A stretch of 64,000 nucleotides of DNA, taken from the NCBI RefSeq assembly GCF_040183065.1, contig NC_091121.1:64140287-64204286 (forward strand), written 5' to 3'. Of the stretch, positions 43,626 through 56,390 are shown in pieces (positions within the stretch are counted from its first letter, which is position 1; each line of letters opens with the position of its first letter). Origin of the DNA: Periplaneta americana (lineage: Eukaryota; Arthropoda; Insecta; Blattodea; Blattidae). The notes under the pieces are model-generated. The model was given only the letters and a program-made list of their open reading frames with translations, searched no databases and had not been told where the DNA came from. A program made the position numbers and the translations under genes.

Positions 43626-43893
43626 AGGTGGATGGGTGGGTGGATGGATGGATGGATGGATGGATGGATGGATGGATGGATGGATGGATGGATGGATGGA
43701 TGGATGGTTGGACGGGTAGATGGATGGATGAGTGGGTGAGCGGATGGATGGACGGGTGGATGGATGAGTGAGTGGATGGATAGATGGATGGACGGATGGT
43801 TGGATGGCTGGATGGATGGCTGGATGGATGGATGGATGGATGGATGGATGGACGGATGGTTGGATGGATGGATGGGTGGGTGGGTGGGTGGGT
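43626..43893. repeat. (GGAT)n minisatellite-like array, ~270 bp
   Basis: GGAT units with higher-order variation (GGGT, GACG, GTTG, GAGT, GGCT), ending in a (GGGT)n run near 43872-43893. Ser/His/Pro-rich frames are artefacts. Confidence 0.95.
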
Positions 43894-46131
43894 GGGCGGC
43901 AATACAGAAGATGAATTATCTGTAACTTACAAGGAAACAGTATTGTACCTGTTACATACGAGATTTCGTATCACCTGCAGCCTCAACTTAATGAAAGTTT
44001 ACAATCTGTTGCAAACAACGGTCATTGCCATGTGCATATTTCTGGAAGCAGAAGTGATTTCCGGAAAATGGGAAGCGCCATCGTGTTCCAGAAATGTAGC
44101 GCGTTGCGCTAGCCACCTGCCAATACTTTCTGTCTGGAAGACTCACGACTTCCTCCTCATTATAAGCTCTGATAACGCAAGTTTTATGCCGCGAATCTGA
44201 AAACGGAAAGCTCGCGCCGAAGTAGGATGACTCTTTACAGCATGTTTGTTTACGTTCCGTAACAACGGTCGGACCCACCTCGAAACCAAACAGTTCGCAT
44301 TACATTTATTTTGTCTCTCCTGAACTGGTATTGTACGGAAGGGAGCATATTATATTCGTGTTTGAAAGTAGAGCTGCTCATACGAGATTGATAAATATTT
44401 ACAGTAATTTATTGCCTATATTTTACCTATGGATTGAAATGTTTCTGCAGACAACTTTCTGCACTGCAGTTACTAATACAGGGACATCATTTTATTTTTA
44501 CTTCAATTTTTATTGTACCTGAGTTTTTTAACGTACTTCACTCCCTCTCCTCCTACTAGTGAACTTTCATCCGTCTTCCACACAGAACCAAGACCGCATA
44601 TGCAGGCAAAGTCGTCTTACGGTGATAGTAAACAGTACTGAGTTAGTGAGTATAGTATGTTCCAGAAATAAGTATGTTCGCGTTTTCCAGTGACGAAAGA
44701 GCTTTCAATATTGAATCATATTTTCGCACAGGTACTGTCGTCCGTTTGCCTACATCGCATACCGGTTTCCCCTACCCACTTCTGCTCGCCCCTCTGTAAA
44801 GGCTAGTGGCTGGATTGTCTTAGCTCTTTTCTGAAAACATTAATGTCTGTTAGGAATTGGGCGTCTATGTAATATTATACAACTGTTAAAAATAACTTAA
44901 ATAAAAGGACCTCGTTAAATAATTAACTATCACGTGATTTCCCCTCTTTCTACGACTCTGCGACAAAACCATTTGGACGGACAGTAGATAGCATGTCTGA
45001 GTAATTTTATCTTTTCGGATCGGGCAGAAGTGAAGATTGAATTTACAGTACGTAAGGTACTCTTTTATGGAGTAGGTACAGAAATATTTCAACATGAGTT
45101 ACTAGTACGAAGGACGAAGCTGTAATTGGAATTAGGTACAATAGTCTATAGTGCGATAATATTCACAAAAGAACTGAAGCCTGTATCGAAATGAACGGCC
45201 ACCATTTTAAAAAAATGTGTTTAAATATCCATATTATGATTAATTATTTTTCAATTTAACTTCATTCTCTATATTGTACGCTGTATACAGTATAACATAC
45301 ATGGCATAATGAATACATCCGCATGGATAGCTCAGTTTGTGAGTAAAAACACTTATTATTAATACTGTACTGAATTTTGATTAAACAAAAACCTAAAGAA
45401 AATTATCAAACTCAAAATCGTGATATTTCATAGTTTACGTAAAAGGATGAACTACTTTTTTCTTCCCTCCTTACCTAGTAAAATGATTTGTTTGTATTTT
45501 ACGCCAGTATCATCGAACTCCAGTCCGGTTCTCAACCGTTAATCCAATGGTATAGGCAGGTTAATATTGGAAATGTTAGTAAAATAAAATGATGTCCCGG
45601 TATAACTATTATACGTACAACTTCCTGGGAAAGAAGAGTGAGATGAGAAAAGTATATGAGTATATTTAAATTCAGAGACATCTCACTATGCTTAGGAAGA
45701 TCCCTAACGGTAAATTGGTCTAGACTAAGGACAGTATTCAGGAACATCGCTTCAACTTCACTTTCACTTATACTTGCCCGATTTTACTCGTAGTAGGTAG
45801 AAAACGCACAATTTGTATCCAGAGTCACAACTTAACTTACATTTTATTCGTAACTTAGCCAAAAGCTAGCAAGATTAGAGATATGTAAAGACCAATCTTA
45901 TACCTCACTTAGTGCTACTATTTGCCTGAACTTTTGCTTCAGATTTGACGGGAGCCTGTCAATTCTTCTGAACGAGGGTTGTGATTTGTTACTAACAGGC
46001 GAAGACAAGATTTTGTCACAGTAAGGAAGACATTTATTTATGACAACCAATTAGTAAGGGGGCAGTAGAAGGTCTGTCGGAAAAGTCCTTTCTATGAAAC
46101 TGCACTCCATGAAGTGAAATGGACTATACTA
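43894..46131. other. Long stretch without a supported gene
   Basis: Mixed composition at 43900-44300 and 44540-44830, AT-rich otherwise. Frames of up to 138 codons begin in the GGAT array or lack domains. A possible transposase N-terminal fragment is listed at 44672-44770. An A-box-like GGATAGCTCAGTTTGTGAGT at about 45324 has no B box. Confidence 0.4.
44672..44770 (+). pseudogene. Possible transposase N-terminal fragment
   Basis: One frame reads FAFSSDERAFNIESYFRTGT, resembling the start of helix-turn-helix domains of IS630-like transposases (SxDERxFIVExYFRT). The frame soon breaks. Too short to be sure. Confidence 0.3.
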
Positions 46132-46685
46132 CAGACGTGGACAAATTATTAGACTAAAACTTTTTCTTGGAAACATAATATAATTCGTCATATCAACTAT
46201 CAGTGTAATTCACAGAGTCTCTATTGTTGTAAATATGATTGTTTACATCTTCTGGTATATTTTTCCAATGGTTAAGTATATTTTTTCTGGCTGTGTTGGT
46301 ACTACTAGCGTTTTAATTATAATCATACTGTAGAAGATATTCGCCCATGGCCTGCAAGAAGACCGGACATGAACGAAATTGAAATCTGTGATCTATAATG
46401 AAGAAGAAAGTGTACAAAAAGAGGCTTACAATAAAACATGGACTCATTTAAACACTGTATGATATCTTGCTAAATGATGCTGATATTCAAAGAAAGTGTC
46501 AAACTTTGACAAAATCAACGTGTTAATAAAGAATAAGGAAATGTTCACAAAATATTAGTAACCTCAAGACTCAATTTTCTGTTCATTATATCTGTGCAAA
46601 ATACATTTTTATTCATTATTTCTACCGATAAATACAGCTTCGTTGCACATGTAATTAATTTGGTCTAATAATTTGTCCACATCTG
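46132..46685 (+). mobile_element. Tc1-like deletion derivative, copy 2, TA duplication
   Basis: Terminal repeats CAGACGTGGACAAATTATTA and, reversed, CAGATGTGGACAAATTATTA are flanked by TA. The interior matches 38335-38910, including the transposase tail at 46348-46559 (WPARRPDMNEIE, then INVLIKNKEMFTKY). About 18 bp after CAAACTTTG is missing relative to copy 1. Non-autonomous. Confidence 0.85.
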
Positions 46686-46934
46686 TAGGTTGCCGACCGC
46701 TGGATTAAGAGCATAAGAAATGGAATTACTCAGGAAGCAGTGGGATATAGCTAACTTAATGGATATTGAAAGAAATGAAGATAGGTACAGAAATTAGAAA
46801 TTACATTAGTTCTAGAACAATATTATAAGTTTTGACAGACTCCTGAAAAGACGAACAGACGAAATCCACTTGGAAACCAAAATAGATCACTAGGTCTACA
46901 CTCGTGAAAGAATATGATTGTTATTGTTCTTCTT
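46686..46934. other. No feature seen
   Basis: AT-rich. Confidence 0.4.
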
Positions 46935-46935
46935 C

Positions 46936-47000
<65 letters not shown>
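46935..47000. repeat. (ATT)n microsatellite
   Basis: About 22 ATT units with one AGT. Confidence 0.95.
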
Positions 47001-47003
<3 letters not shown>

Positions 47004-48034
47004 TTTTGTAAATAAAAATGTTTCCAAATGAAATAGTGTAAAACATATGTCTTTAAATATGTTTGGTTGAGTACTATACAATTACAGCATTGGGTATATT
47101 TCGGTTGATTTCGAGTTAATTGATATCCATTTTCAATTTGTGTTCCTCGTACTAGTAAAAGAGCGGGATTTGCGACCAGCGAGATTATGAACCAACATGC
47201 TCCCATTCTTCGTTATCTAGGTTACATCTGTTACCAAGAGCTGAGGCCAGAGTAACGTGGGGCTGGATATCGAATTTTGCATTTATTTATCTTTATTCAT
47301 GAACGAAGGGACCTTAATACATGCAGTAAATCTACTACAGAAGCGTCGCTCTATCTTGAGCTCTGTCGCAGCAAGCAGCATCGTTGCCAAACCAAGAATT
47401 TCTAGTAATAGGGATATCTTATGCAAAGTTTTGCTGTTAGATGGCAGGGGCGTTCCATACGGCACAACATGTTATAGGGCTATAATTATGTCATATGCTA
47501 CAGTTCATTATGTTCTCCCGTTTGTTGGTTTTCTGTGCGTGTCAAAATTATAGTTATGCTATTTTGTATAAGCTAGTATAATTCAATTTCATTCAGTACT
47601 TTCTTACCTCATAATTTAATTTAATTTAATTCACAATAGATAATAGCGTAAATTTGTATAATACTGAGCGATTTCCCTTAAGGGATGGATGGAAAAATGT
47701 ATGCAGTATGCAGAATATACTATAGATACGAGTAAATTGAATGTTTATGAATCTAAACGAGGTGTACGAATAAAAAAATAGGAAATTTGTCGAAGGTGAA
47801 TTTTGCCTCTTTAATCATTAGTATTGTAAGTACCGTACGCGAAAAATATGATATGCAGCCACCAATGTGTTTGTATATATGGAAGGGAATTCCTCGTATT
47901 TTTTCTCTAGTTGCAGAAAGATCAAATGCAATTTGTAATAGGATGATAAAATATGATCGCAGTAGTATCACGATTATTCGTGGGTTTTGTAGGTTAAGGA
48001 CATGCAGTTTTGAATATGTAGGATAATTCGGAAA
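47001..48034. other. No gene seen
   Basis: Frames of 60-98 codons (for example plus 47257-47553) show no domain, splice site pair or codon pattern. Confidence 0.4.
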
Positions 48035-48044
48035 ATTTGAAATT

Positions 48045-48306
48045 TATTTATTTGATTTATTTTAGTAGGTTATTTTACGACGCTTTATCAACATCTTACG
48101 TTATTTAGCATCTGAAAGAGATGGTGATAATGCCGGTGAAATGAGTCCGGGGTCCAACACCGAAAGTTACCCAGCATTTGCTCATATTGGGTTGAGGGAA
48201 ACCCCGGAAAAACCTCAACCAGGTAACTTTCCCCGACCGGGGATCGAATCCGGGCCACCTGGTTTCGCGGCTAGACGCGCCAACCGTTACTCCACAGGTG
48301 TGGAAT
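48045..48306 (-). mobile_element. tRNA-derived SINE, family A, with target duplication
   Basis: The minus strand shows TGGAGTAACGGTTGGCGCGT, B-box region GGCCCGGATTCGATCCCCGG, then the whole family-A body and an A-rich tail. ATTTGAAATT at 48035-48044 repeats at 48307-48316. Confidence 0.9.
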
Positions 48307-48316
48307 ATTTGAAATT

Positions 48317-49139
48317 AAAACATGATTTTTAATAGTTAGTCTACATTAAAGGCTTTATTCACAAAATGGATTTTTGGAGTCAAGGTTCCCTTACTTTCTT
48401 ATTTTATACATAGACTATATTATTTAGAGGCCTATATATTTTTTCACTACGGATTGTCCTGGATAATAATCATCCCAGTTATTCGAGAGTACTGTAGCCC
48501 TAGTATCGCCCCGTTGTAAAATGTAGGCATGAACTTCGGAGACTTCTACAAGACATTACTGAATATAATCTAAGCAAACATAGTTTAGTGTCGGGGTTGC
48601 ATATATTTTTATTACAATTTTTCTTTGCCCTCTTCCAAAATTGAACTGTAGCGAGCAATTCTTACATGAAGTAGTTCTTTTGTTTAATATTGAGGCGCAA
48701 TTTAATTAGTTATATTTTTAAGGTTGAAAGCATATATTCAGAATCTTTCGGGACCTGATTGGAGGCAAAAAGCTTTCCCTGGTTTTTACATATAGGAACA
48801 CAACAACAATTTTTCATTTTTAGTTGTTTTTAAGAGTATTTAATATACTAGTACACTACGTAAATCCTCAATGTTTATATACTGGAAAACAAATGACAAA
48901 TACACATGCAAAGCGCATCTGTTGGTACTAGTTCAGGATATCCCTCTAACACATACCTGGGAAACTTAGCAAGGTCGTTGTGCTGTGTATATCCCACACG
49001 CTTCCTTTCTCCATCAGACGTGCTGCCAATTCGGTTTACAGTGGCGGGTTTAAATTATTTAAGAATTTTCATGGTACCGTTCTTCGACATAAATGATATA
49101 ATTAACGCCATAATAATATAATATATGTAATATTTTATA
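48317..49139. other. No gene seen
   Basis: AT-rich. A 71-codon frame (48906-49121) has no domain. Confidence 0.4.
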
Positions 49140-49560
49140 TAAGTTAGACTCTTGCACAGGGCGGGCAGTTTAAAAGTCCCGAAACATTGCCCGGTCGGTC
49201 GGCGGGCCGAGTCTCATGCGATCGCTGACATTCTTCTGCATGAAATCGGGGCTCTTCAAGCTTGCTGTCAGTCGTGAGATTTTATTGGAGTAGGACAGTT
49301 GTGTTGTGCATTCGTAAGTAAGAGCGTATTCCGAATCTCAGCGCTGAGCAGTCGGCATCACGGTGTTCCGAATTTTAGGGATGACGTCATTGATGTCCAG
49401 CGCTGTAGCAGATCTTCCATCAGTGTGCAGAGGTGGTGGCAGTGTCCATCAACCGCCATCAGTGAATCTAACACCTGATGAAGTAATTATTATTGCTTTT
49501 CCTTACACAGTATTTCGTCATTTTGTGTTTATACGAGTACTGTGTCATGTTTGACTCTGG
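49140..49560. promoter_or_regulatory. GC-rich island with CRE palindrome and donor-like site (candidate)
   Basis: GC- and CpG-rich sequence in AT-rich surroundings. It holds TGACGTCA (49381-49388), the exact cAMP-response-element palindrome, an initiator-like TCAGTC near 49268, and CATTC-GTAAGT near 49316, which matches a splice donor. These could be a promoter with a first exon on the plus strand. No downstream exon was found. Low certainty. Confidence 0.25.
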
Positions 49561-49992
<432 letters not shown>

Positions 49993-50235
49993 CTAAATAC
50001 GAATAAGTGATTTTCGTGATTCTGTCCGTCCATCTGCGCCCAGTCCATAGCAGTGATTTTATTCATATACCGTGGATATATTTTTAAACTTAGAAAAAGC
50101 ACGTTTAGACACCTAAAGTATATTTTAAAATATTAAAATAGGCTATAAATACCTTTTTAGGCATTTTATAGGCACATCAGAAGTGGACAGCAATGTTAGA
50201 ATTAAGATATGGATAGCTACACTTATGTACCTAAA
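49993..50235. other. No feature seen
   Basis: AT-rich. Confidence 0.4.
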
Positions 50236-51050
50236 TATTACTTACTTACAAATGGCTTTTAAGGACCCCGGAGGTTCATTGCCGCCCTCACATAAACCCG
50301 CCATCGGTCCCTATCCTGTGCATGATTATTCCAGTCTCTATAATCATATCCCAGCTCCTTGAAATCCATTTTAATATTATTCTCCCATCTACGTCTCGGC
50401 CTCCCCAAAGGTCTTTTTCCCTCCGACCGCTCAACAAACACTCTATATGCATTTCTGGATTCGCCCATACGTGCTACATGCCCTGCCCATCTCAAACGTC
50501 TGGATTTAATGTTTCTAATAATGTCAAGTGAAGAGTACAATGTATGCAATTCTGCGTTGTGTAGCTTTCTTCATTTTCCTGTAACTTCATCCCTCTTATC
50601 CCCAAATATTTTCCTAAGAACCTTATTCTCAAACATCCTTAATCTCTGTTCCTTTCTCAAAGTGAGAGTCCAAGTTTCACAACCATATAGAACAACCGGT
50701 AATATAACTGTTTTATAAATTCTAACTTTAAGATTTTTTGACAGCAGACTAGATGACAAAAGCTTCTCAATCGAATAATAACAGGCATCTCCCATACTTA
50801 TTCTGCGTTTAATTTCCTCCCTAGTGTCATTTATACTGTATTTTTTACTGTTGCTCCAAGATATTTGAATTTTTCCACATCTTCGAAAGATAAATCTCCA
50901 ATTTTTATATTTCCATTTCGTAGAATATTCTGGTCACGAGACGTAATCATATACGTCGTCTTTTCGGGGTTTACTTCCAGATCTATCGCTATATTTTCTT
51001 CAAGTAAAAATTTCCGTGTTTTCCCTAATCGTGTGTGGATTTTCTTCTTA
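50236..51050 (-). pseudogene. LINE reverse-transcriptase C-terminal pseudogene
   Basis: On the minus strand the order is NPEKTTYMITSRDQN, VEKFKYLGATV, a frameshift near 50835, MGDACYYSIEKLL, KVRIYKTVILPVVLYGCETW, FENKVLRKIFG, an in-frame TGA near 50568, and LYSSLDIIRNIKSRRLRWAG. It ends with GRPRRRWENNIKMD and WRVYVRAAMNLRGP-stop. This is the post-palm and C-terminal part of a non-LTR retrotransposon ORF2. The catalytic core and endonuclease are missing (5' truncation). The tail after AAAAGCCATTTG is a short GTAA repeat. The same 3' end is present in 23412-23590. Confidence 0.8.
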
Positions 51051-51318
51051 CATATTTATGCAAAATTTGATTTCATTACAGGTACGGTATCTTAGAATTA
51101 AAATATAAACAGCTAAAATTATATACTTAAATTGAATTATATAAATTTGATATCACATATATTACGTATTTTAGAAGGCAGCAATCTTTCAAATAAAAGG
51201 GAAGGCAGGAAATTGTAGAATTCCTGTAATGCATAGAACATGGTTGCTCAGGTCGCTAATAGTATCCTGAATGTAATGCATATACGAAGATAATATTCAA
51301 ACCTCATTTATCTTTTTA
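51051..51318. other. No feature seen
   Basis: AT-rich. Confidence 0.4.
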
Positions 51319-51404
51319 ATGATATGTTGTGGGTTGCATCAGTCCGCTGCCGCTAAGGAGCAATGATATGTTGCGGGTTGTATCGGCGTGCTTCCACAAA
51401 GGAG
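51319..51404. repeat. Diverged 43-bp tandem duplication
   Basis: AATGATATGTTGYGGGTTGY followed by a diverged CATC/TATCG block and AAGGAGC occurs twice, starting at 51319 and 51363. Confidence 0.7.
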
Positions 51405-51496
51405 CAAGGGGCGCGTAGAGTGTTACAGAAATGGCAACGGACTTTTTTCTTCCCGAGCAGGCGCCTACTTAAACGTTCCATGTTAATAAGAAGATG

Positions 51497-51625
51497 GAAT
51501 TTAGTATTCACCCTGTATGTAGTCTATACTTCATCACCCTCAACCGGGACTGAACCCACATACTTTGGGTTGAGAGACAAATAGGGTAGCCACTATCGCC
51601 TACATCCGGGGACGACCTGTCTCGA
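51497..51625 (-). mobile_element. Probable tRNA-derived SINE head, family H
   Basis: On the minus strand TAGGCGATAGTGGCTACCCT resembles an A box, and GGGTTCAGTCCCGG a B box about 45 nt later. A short body follows. Single copy. Confidence 0.5.
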
Positions 51626-51785
51626 AACATGTTTAATTTGGAGCAATGATATTTTTGTTGAAAGATTTATTACCACAATCAAAATGTTGAGAGAAAGTTT
51701 TGGACTTTAATAGGCCTATTACATGAATTAGGGCTGTTTGCTTGTCTCGTGTATTGTTTTTAAACAGAATATTGATTTATCAGTA

Positions 51786-52009
51786 AGGTTCGGATAAAGT
51801 AGCTGTATCAGGATACGCTGTATAGGATAATGCCTTGACTTGCTTCAGAACATTACCCCCTTCCACTAGCTACTTTCTGAGAAAAGCGTTCCCCACTCCC
51901 TAGCTAAAACATCAGTGAACTGGGCTGGGGGATACAATTAGTTAATGTTTGTAAACAAAACGCACGGACCAAGGATGCCTATTCTGATACAGCTACTTTA
52001 TCCGAACCA
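51786..52009. mobile_element. MITE with 25-bp near-perfect inverted repeats
   Basis: GGTTCGGATAAAGTAGCTGT plus ATCAG at both ends in opposite orientation, flanked by TA. 224 bp, non-coding. Tc1/mariner-type target. Confidence 0.85.
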
Positions 52010-52816
52010 TATTTATGAGTACTGTAATTAAAATACATCAGAAACATGTTACATTTAATATACGAAGGGTAAGAGGAGAAAACATGGACTGTCTATTTTT
52101 AGCAATTTTATGGTAGGCCTATATAGCGCATTCTCTAAGTGACAACTGGAACTACAGAACTGTCCAATTACAAAGAGCTCAAAAGTGAAAATGTTCGTAG
52201 GCCTATAAGGTGACATTAAACATTTGGCAGGCTACACTGGTTAAAACCCAGGAATGTTCAGGTATTAGAACTTGATTTTTTCAATAATGCTGTCCAGTGA
52301 CATTCCCTGATTTCTCCCATTACCCTTCGCCATTACAAATATAAAGTTTCCCATATTTTTTTTTTACTAAAAAATAACGAAAGAGTTATCGACATAACAT
52401 AATCGCTAGAATGAAACTCAGAATCTCAAATGATGTTAATTGAATTTCGTTTCACGTAAGCAACCAGTGAAAAGCAGTGTAACCCCTTCGTGATGCCACT
52501 ATTAGTCCGTTTGTATTCACAGCCGTGCTTGTTGAAACGTATGGAGGTAGCCTACATTCACTTAACGATCTTTTAAACTTCAGAGGCTATTCAGGAATTG
52601 CTGTAAAGATGGTGTGGTGATAATTGAATAGTGTTAGTAGGATGGGCAATGTATGTACGTACACTAGCGTTCAAAGATAGGCCTATCTGACCTTCAATTT
52701 TCTGATCATGTAATTGTAAGAGAACTTTCTAACCACGGGATTAGTCAGAACCAAAGAAATAACAAATTGACAAACTTTGAAATAGTTCCGCTAGTTCTCA
52801 TTAGGTAAGCCTATTA
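52010..52816. other. No gene seen
   Basis: AT-rich. Three of the TAGGCCTA octamers of this window fall here (52113, 52198, 52677). Confidence 0.4.
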
Positions 52817-52994
52817 AGGCTGGTTCACAATAAACCAGAAACAGAAACAACAACGAGAACGGAAATATTGTTAAAATACATGTATTTAAATGTGAGCATT
52901 TACAATTAACTATTGTGCTCACATTTAAATGCATTTATTTTAACATTATTTCCGTTCTCGTTTTCGTTGTCGTTCCCGGTTTATTGTGACGGGT
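52817..52994. mobile_element. Fold-back MITE with ~80-bp arms
   Basis: The left arm (GGTTCACAATAAACC, AACGAGAACGGAAATA, GTTAAAATACATG, TTTAAATGTGAGCA) is mirrored on the right with a loop of about 17 nt. A near-complete palindrome. Confidence 0.9.
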
Positions 52995-54275
52995 AAAAAG
53001 TGTTTGGGAAAGTACTGATGTAGATTAAGCATAGATTATTCTTATAATTGACAGTATCAGCGGTTTCCCGTTAAATATAGTGTTTTTTTAGTCATTAGAG
53101 AGGGATGAAATTTTGAATTTTATAATGCGGGTATATTTATGTACTATTGGGGACATTGACTGTCGTCTTCACCATCTATTAACAGAAGTAATAATTAAAG
53201 AAGCCACACTTACACGAACAAATGATGGACCACTATCGATTAGTAGGGATCAGGTATCTTTGAACACCAGTGTACAAGGTAGAAAATGTGCTGACTTCGT
53301 TGACAAAGAATAGCACAGACTATATCGGTGATCCAACTCCTGTTTCGTATTAGATATCATTCATTTCTTATTGCATCTAGTCATCAATAATATTCTCGCG
53401 TGTGGAAAGCAGTTAACAACTGCCATAGAATTTTATGCTGCAATGAGCATGCAAATGGGCGGCCGGTGATCGAAATCCTCGGTGAGGCCAGATGCAACTA
53501 GTTTAAGTGCCTCCGATAGGAAATGTTTATTTATGATATTATTAATATCATCCTACTATTAATGAAAAATAATAATTTCACCAAATAAGCTGTTATGCTG
53601 TGAGTTTCAGTGATTGTTTCAGTGTGATGAAGCTACCCACATTATATGTTGAAAATTGCTTTCTTTCTTTTCATTTTATTTTTTTCCTTTGACAGCAACG
53701 AACAAGGCCAACAGAGAAGTTTATTTTGCACCACATTACCACTTAACCATTTATGTTGCCCATACCAGGATGCAATAGAAACTCGCGTTTTAAGATTATC
53801 TGTCAGAAAAATTGTCAGCGATGTCGTAGGTATCTTGGTAGACTCTCTCTTTATTTAAAACTTCCTTTCTTTGAATTTTATTTCTTCTCGAAAAGGACGC
53901 TCTAACATTGAATTAACTACACCAGCATTATTTCTCGCATTTGTTTCTGTTTATATTTTCTCGAAATACATAACAACATTGGCCCAGATTCACTACTGTA
54001 CTACGAAGTACAACACCCTCGCTTAAGTTATAAACTAAGACATAAGGGGAGAGAATAGTGTGGGTCTCTGCCTTCCAAAGAGCTGGAATTTATGTTATTT
54101 ATGGCCTATTTAGAAAGACAAGTCACCATTGCTATTCCCACCCCACTCTACCCTTGAGGCCGGCCCATGGATTGGAGGAGTGAAACCTGACCAGGCCACG
54201 AGGCCAGACGAATTGTGCCTCAGCTACAATGTTTTAAGCGCAAGCTGAAAGCCCGCGAAAATAGAGGAAATTCAG
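52995..54275. other. No supported gene
   Basis: A 66-codon frame (53113-53313) and a 70-codon frame (53646-53858) are open. The latter starts with a hydrophobic, signal-peptide-like stretch, but neither has any supporting signal. Confidence 0.35.
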
Positions 54276-54419
54276 AAGCCAGACCCGGCACGAGCGATTC
54301 TGGCCTCAGGAACAAATTTTACTGCAAAACAGGTCTATATACATCACAAGCCAGACCCGGCACGAGCGATTCTGGCCTCAGGAGCAAATTTTACTGCTAA
54401 ACAGGTCTATATACATCAC
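54276..54419. repeat. Tandem duplication, 2 x 72 bp
   Basis: AAGCCAGACCCGGCACGAGC begins both units (54276 and 54348); they differ at about three positions. Confidence 0.95.
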
Positions 54420-54730
54420 AAAGTTTTCAAATGCTTCTACAGCGATATATGCTTCATTCAAATAACTAATACATTATATAAAAACACAAAATTTGATTTC
54501 AGTTAAGCCAAGTGACTGAGGCCCGGCCTCACTTGCCTCAGTCAATCAGCCGCCATTGCAAATGGTTGACCTTTATTGTCTCCCCTTCCCCTATATCAAT
54601 AAATGACAACCTTCAGAACTAAGGCCTTGCAGTACTCTCTCAGAAAAATGGATCATGCCAAGCAAGGTCTGCTGAACCTCCTGGCAACATGAGTACTTCT
54701 TTTCTAGAGGTAAAAATACAGTTAAGATTG

Positions 54731-54832
54731 TAATGCCAGCCATACCACCTCATTCTCAAGTTGAGTGAAGTTCATGATAGCACAGAACTGTACCTGCATG
54801 TCCCTTCATGGCATCTAAAGGAGTTACCTTTA
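54731..54832 (+). mobile_element. SINE family C, 3' fragment
   Basis: ACCACCTCATTCT, GGTACCTGCATG-like and CCCTTCATGGCATCTAAAGG blocks match the 3' half of the SINE at 59284-59602. Confidence 0.65.
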
Positions 54833-55297
54833 TCTATTAAAGTGTTGAACTCCGACAATCAGAAAAGTGTATGACATGAGATAGTGTTCGAGAAAATTTG
54901 AAAAAAAGTCAATACGGAGCATGCTCTGATTTTTTTTTAAACAGTTCCAGGCAGGGGCGGCTCGTCCATAAGAGCTGCGGAGCTGCAGCACTCCCTGCTT
55001 TGACAGAAAATAAAAATAATATTCATTTTAATTTTTAGAAGAATTGTTACAGCTTTTATTGGTAAAGTGCTTTATATTTTATCTGGCCGGGAATATGTAC
55101 TATTATCTTATGCATAATCTTTTTGCGCGTCGACTGTATTGGTATTGACACTGCATTCAAAGTCGTCCTGGGATCTGCAGGGTGGTCAGCTCATAGAGAG
55201 TGTGTCTTGCTTGGTCAGGGGGTAGAGAGGAGAAAGGAAGCAGAGGGGAAACTGCCGCTGTTTAAAACCCATATCTCGCTGCATGGCTTGCAGAGCC

Positions 55298-55371
55298 AGG
55301 CCATAAGGGATCTTTCCTCTCCTCCCACACCGCTAGGCCATAAGGGATCTTTCCTCTCCTCCCACACCGCT
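55298..55371. repeat. Tandem duplication, 2 x 37 bp, inside the hAT element
   Basis: AGGCCATAAGGGATCTTTCC starts both units. Confidence 0.9.
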
Positions 55372-55861
55372 ATTGTAATGCTGCGTCAAATGGATTCTCT
55401 ATTCCCTTGAAACTTAATGACAAAATTTTTATTTTCTTTTCACATACTTATTGTTGTAGAATCTTATCGAGTTAATATTATGAAATTAAATTCTCTTTTG
55501 CCTTATTATTACGTATATATCGAGCCTCCAGCAAAACCTAATATTTGCCTTAACTCAAAATGATTGCACGAGTAGAATCCTTTTGATATAGCACGTAAAA
55601 TATGAAAGAGACTTCTTTTCCAGTTTTAGAAAATTGTTGACCATCAGTATATTTGAGTGTTGCTTTGGTGTGACGTCTCCAGTGCAAATTTGCAAGCATG
55701 AGTGTGTGTGAATTACAGAATATTATTTTATTTTTCTCAACTTTCCCTTGCGGAGAATATTGCTGTAATGAAGTGAAATTGAAGGGTCGTTCGTTACCCG
55801 ACTTAAATCTTACTTAAGCTTCATCCTGCCGAAATAGTGCATATATGTAAGGAAGTATAAC

Positions 55862-56390
55862 AATGAAATTTACGCTAAGCATTTGTGGTTACGTGGATGT
55901 GAACAAAAAAAATCTGTATTTTGTTTTCCTTGCCTCCTCTTCAGTGGCGATGCTGCATGGACTAGGAGTGGTGTGACAGATTTCGGACATTTGCCCCTAA
56001 AAAGCAAAATGCACGAATCTTTGCAGTCTCACCTGAAAAATGTTGTTTCATTGGCTATGTTACGCAACTCATACTGCTGTGCAATTAAGTGAAACGAACG
56101 GAACAAACATTCTCAAACATAATCAAGAAGTGAGAAAAAAATCGTGAAATTATTAAAAAAAATTGATTGTATCAAATTTTGTGGCCAATATGAACTTCCC
56201 CTTAGGGGACATGATGAAAAAACGATTAGAAGAACCCTGATGTGTTTCGTGGGTTGCTACAGTTTGTGAGTAATCTAAACGAGCCTCTCAAAAATCATTT
56301 GGAACATGCCACTGTTTAAGGTTATTCTAAGACAATTCAGAATGAACTGGTAGATTGTAAGTTGAGTGTCTGCTGATCTGAAATTCAGAC
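55862..56390 (+). pseudogene. hAT transposase N-terminal remnant
   Basis: In one frame (55883-56092) it reads WLRGCEQKKSVFCFPCLLFS, then SGVTDFGHLPLKSKMHESL and HLKNVVSL. This fits the TTF-type zinc-finger region of ZMYM-like hAT transposases (W-x-x-C...FCFPCLLF...W...G-x-x-D-x-x-x-x-x-x-x-x-x-H). After stops come KKIVKLLKKIDCIKFCGQ and YELPLRGHDEK, the conserved LPFRGHDE block, then NEPLKNHLEHATVFK. The DDE catalytic core and C-terminal dimerisation region are absent. Stops and frameshifts rule out function. Confidence 0.75.

Noticed and set aside
43504..43902. 132-codon Pro/His/Ser-rich frame like an antifreeze or mucin repeat
   Set aside because: Reverse translation of the GGAT array; composition follows the repeat exactly.
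45318..45345. A-box-like GGATAGCTCAGTTTGTGAGT
   Set aside because: No B box at tRNA distance and no SINE body follows.
47257..47553. 98-codon frame and overlapping 60-codon reverse frame
   Set aside because: No recognisable domain, no splice sites; length is within chance for this composition.
53646..53858. 70-codon frame with a signal-peptide-like start, possible secreted peptide
   Set aside because: Short, no cysteine pattern of a known peptide family, no promoter or splice support; the hydrophobic start comes from a T-rich tract.
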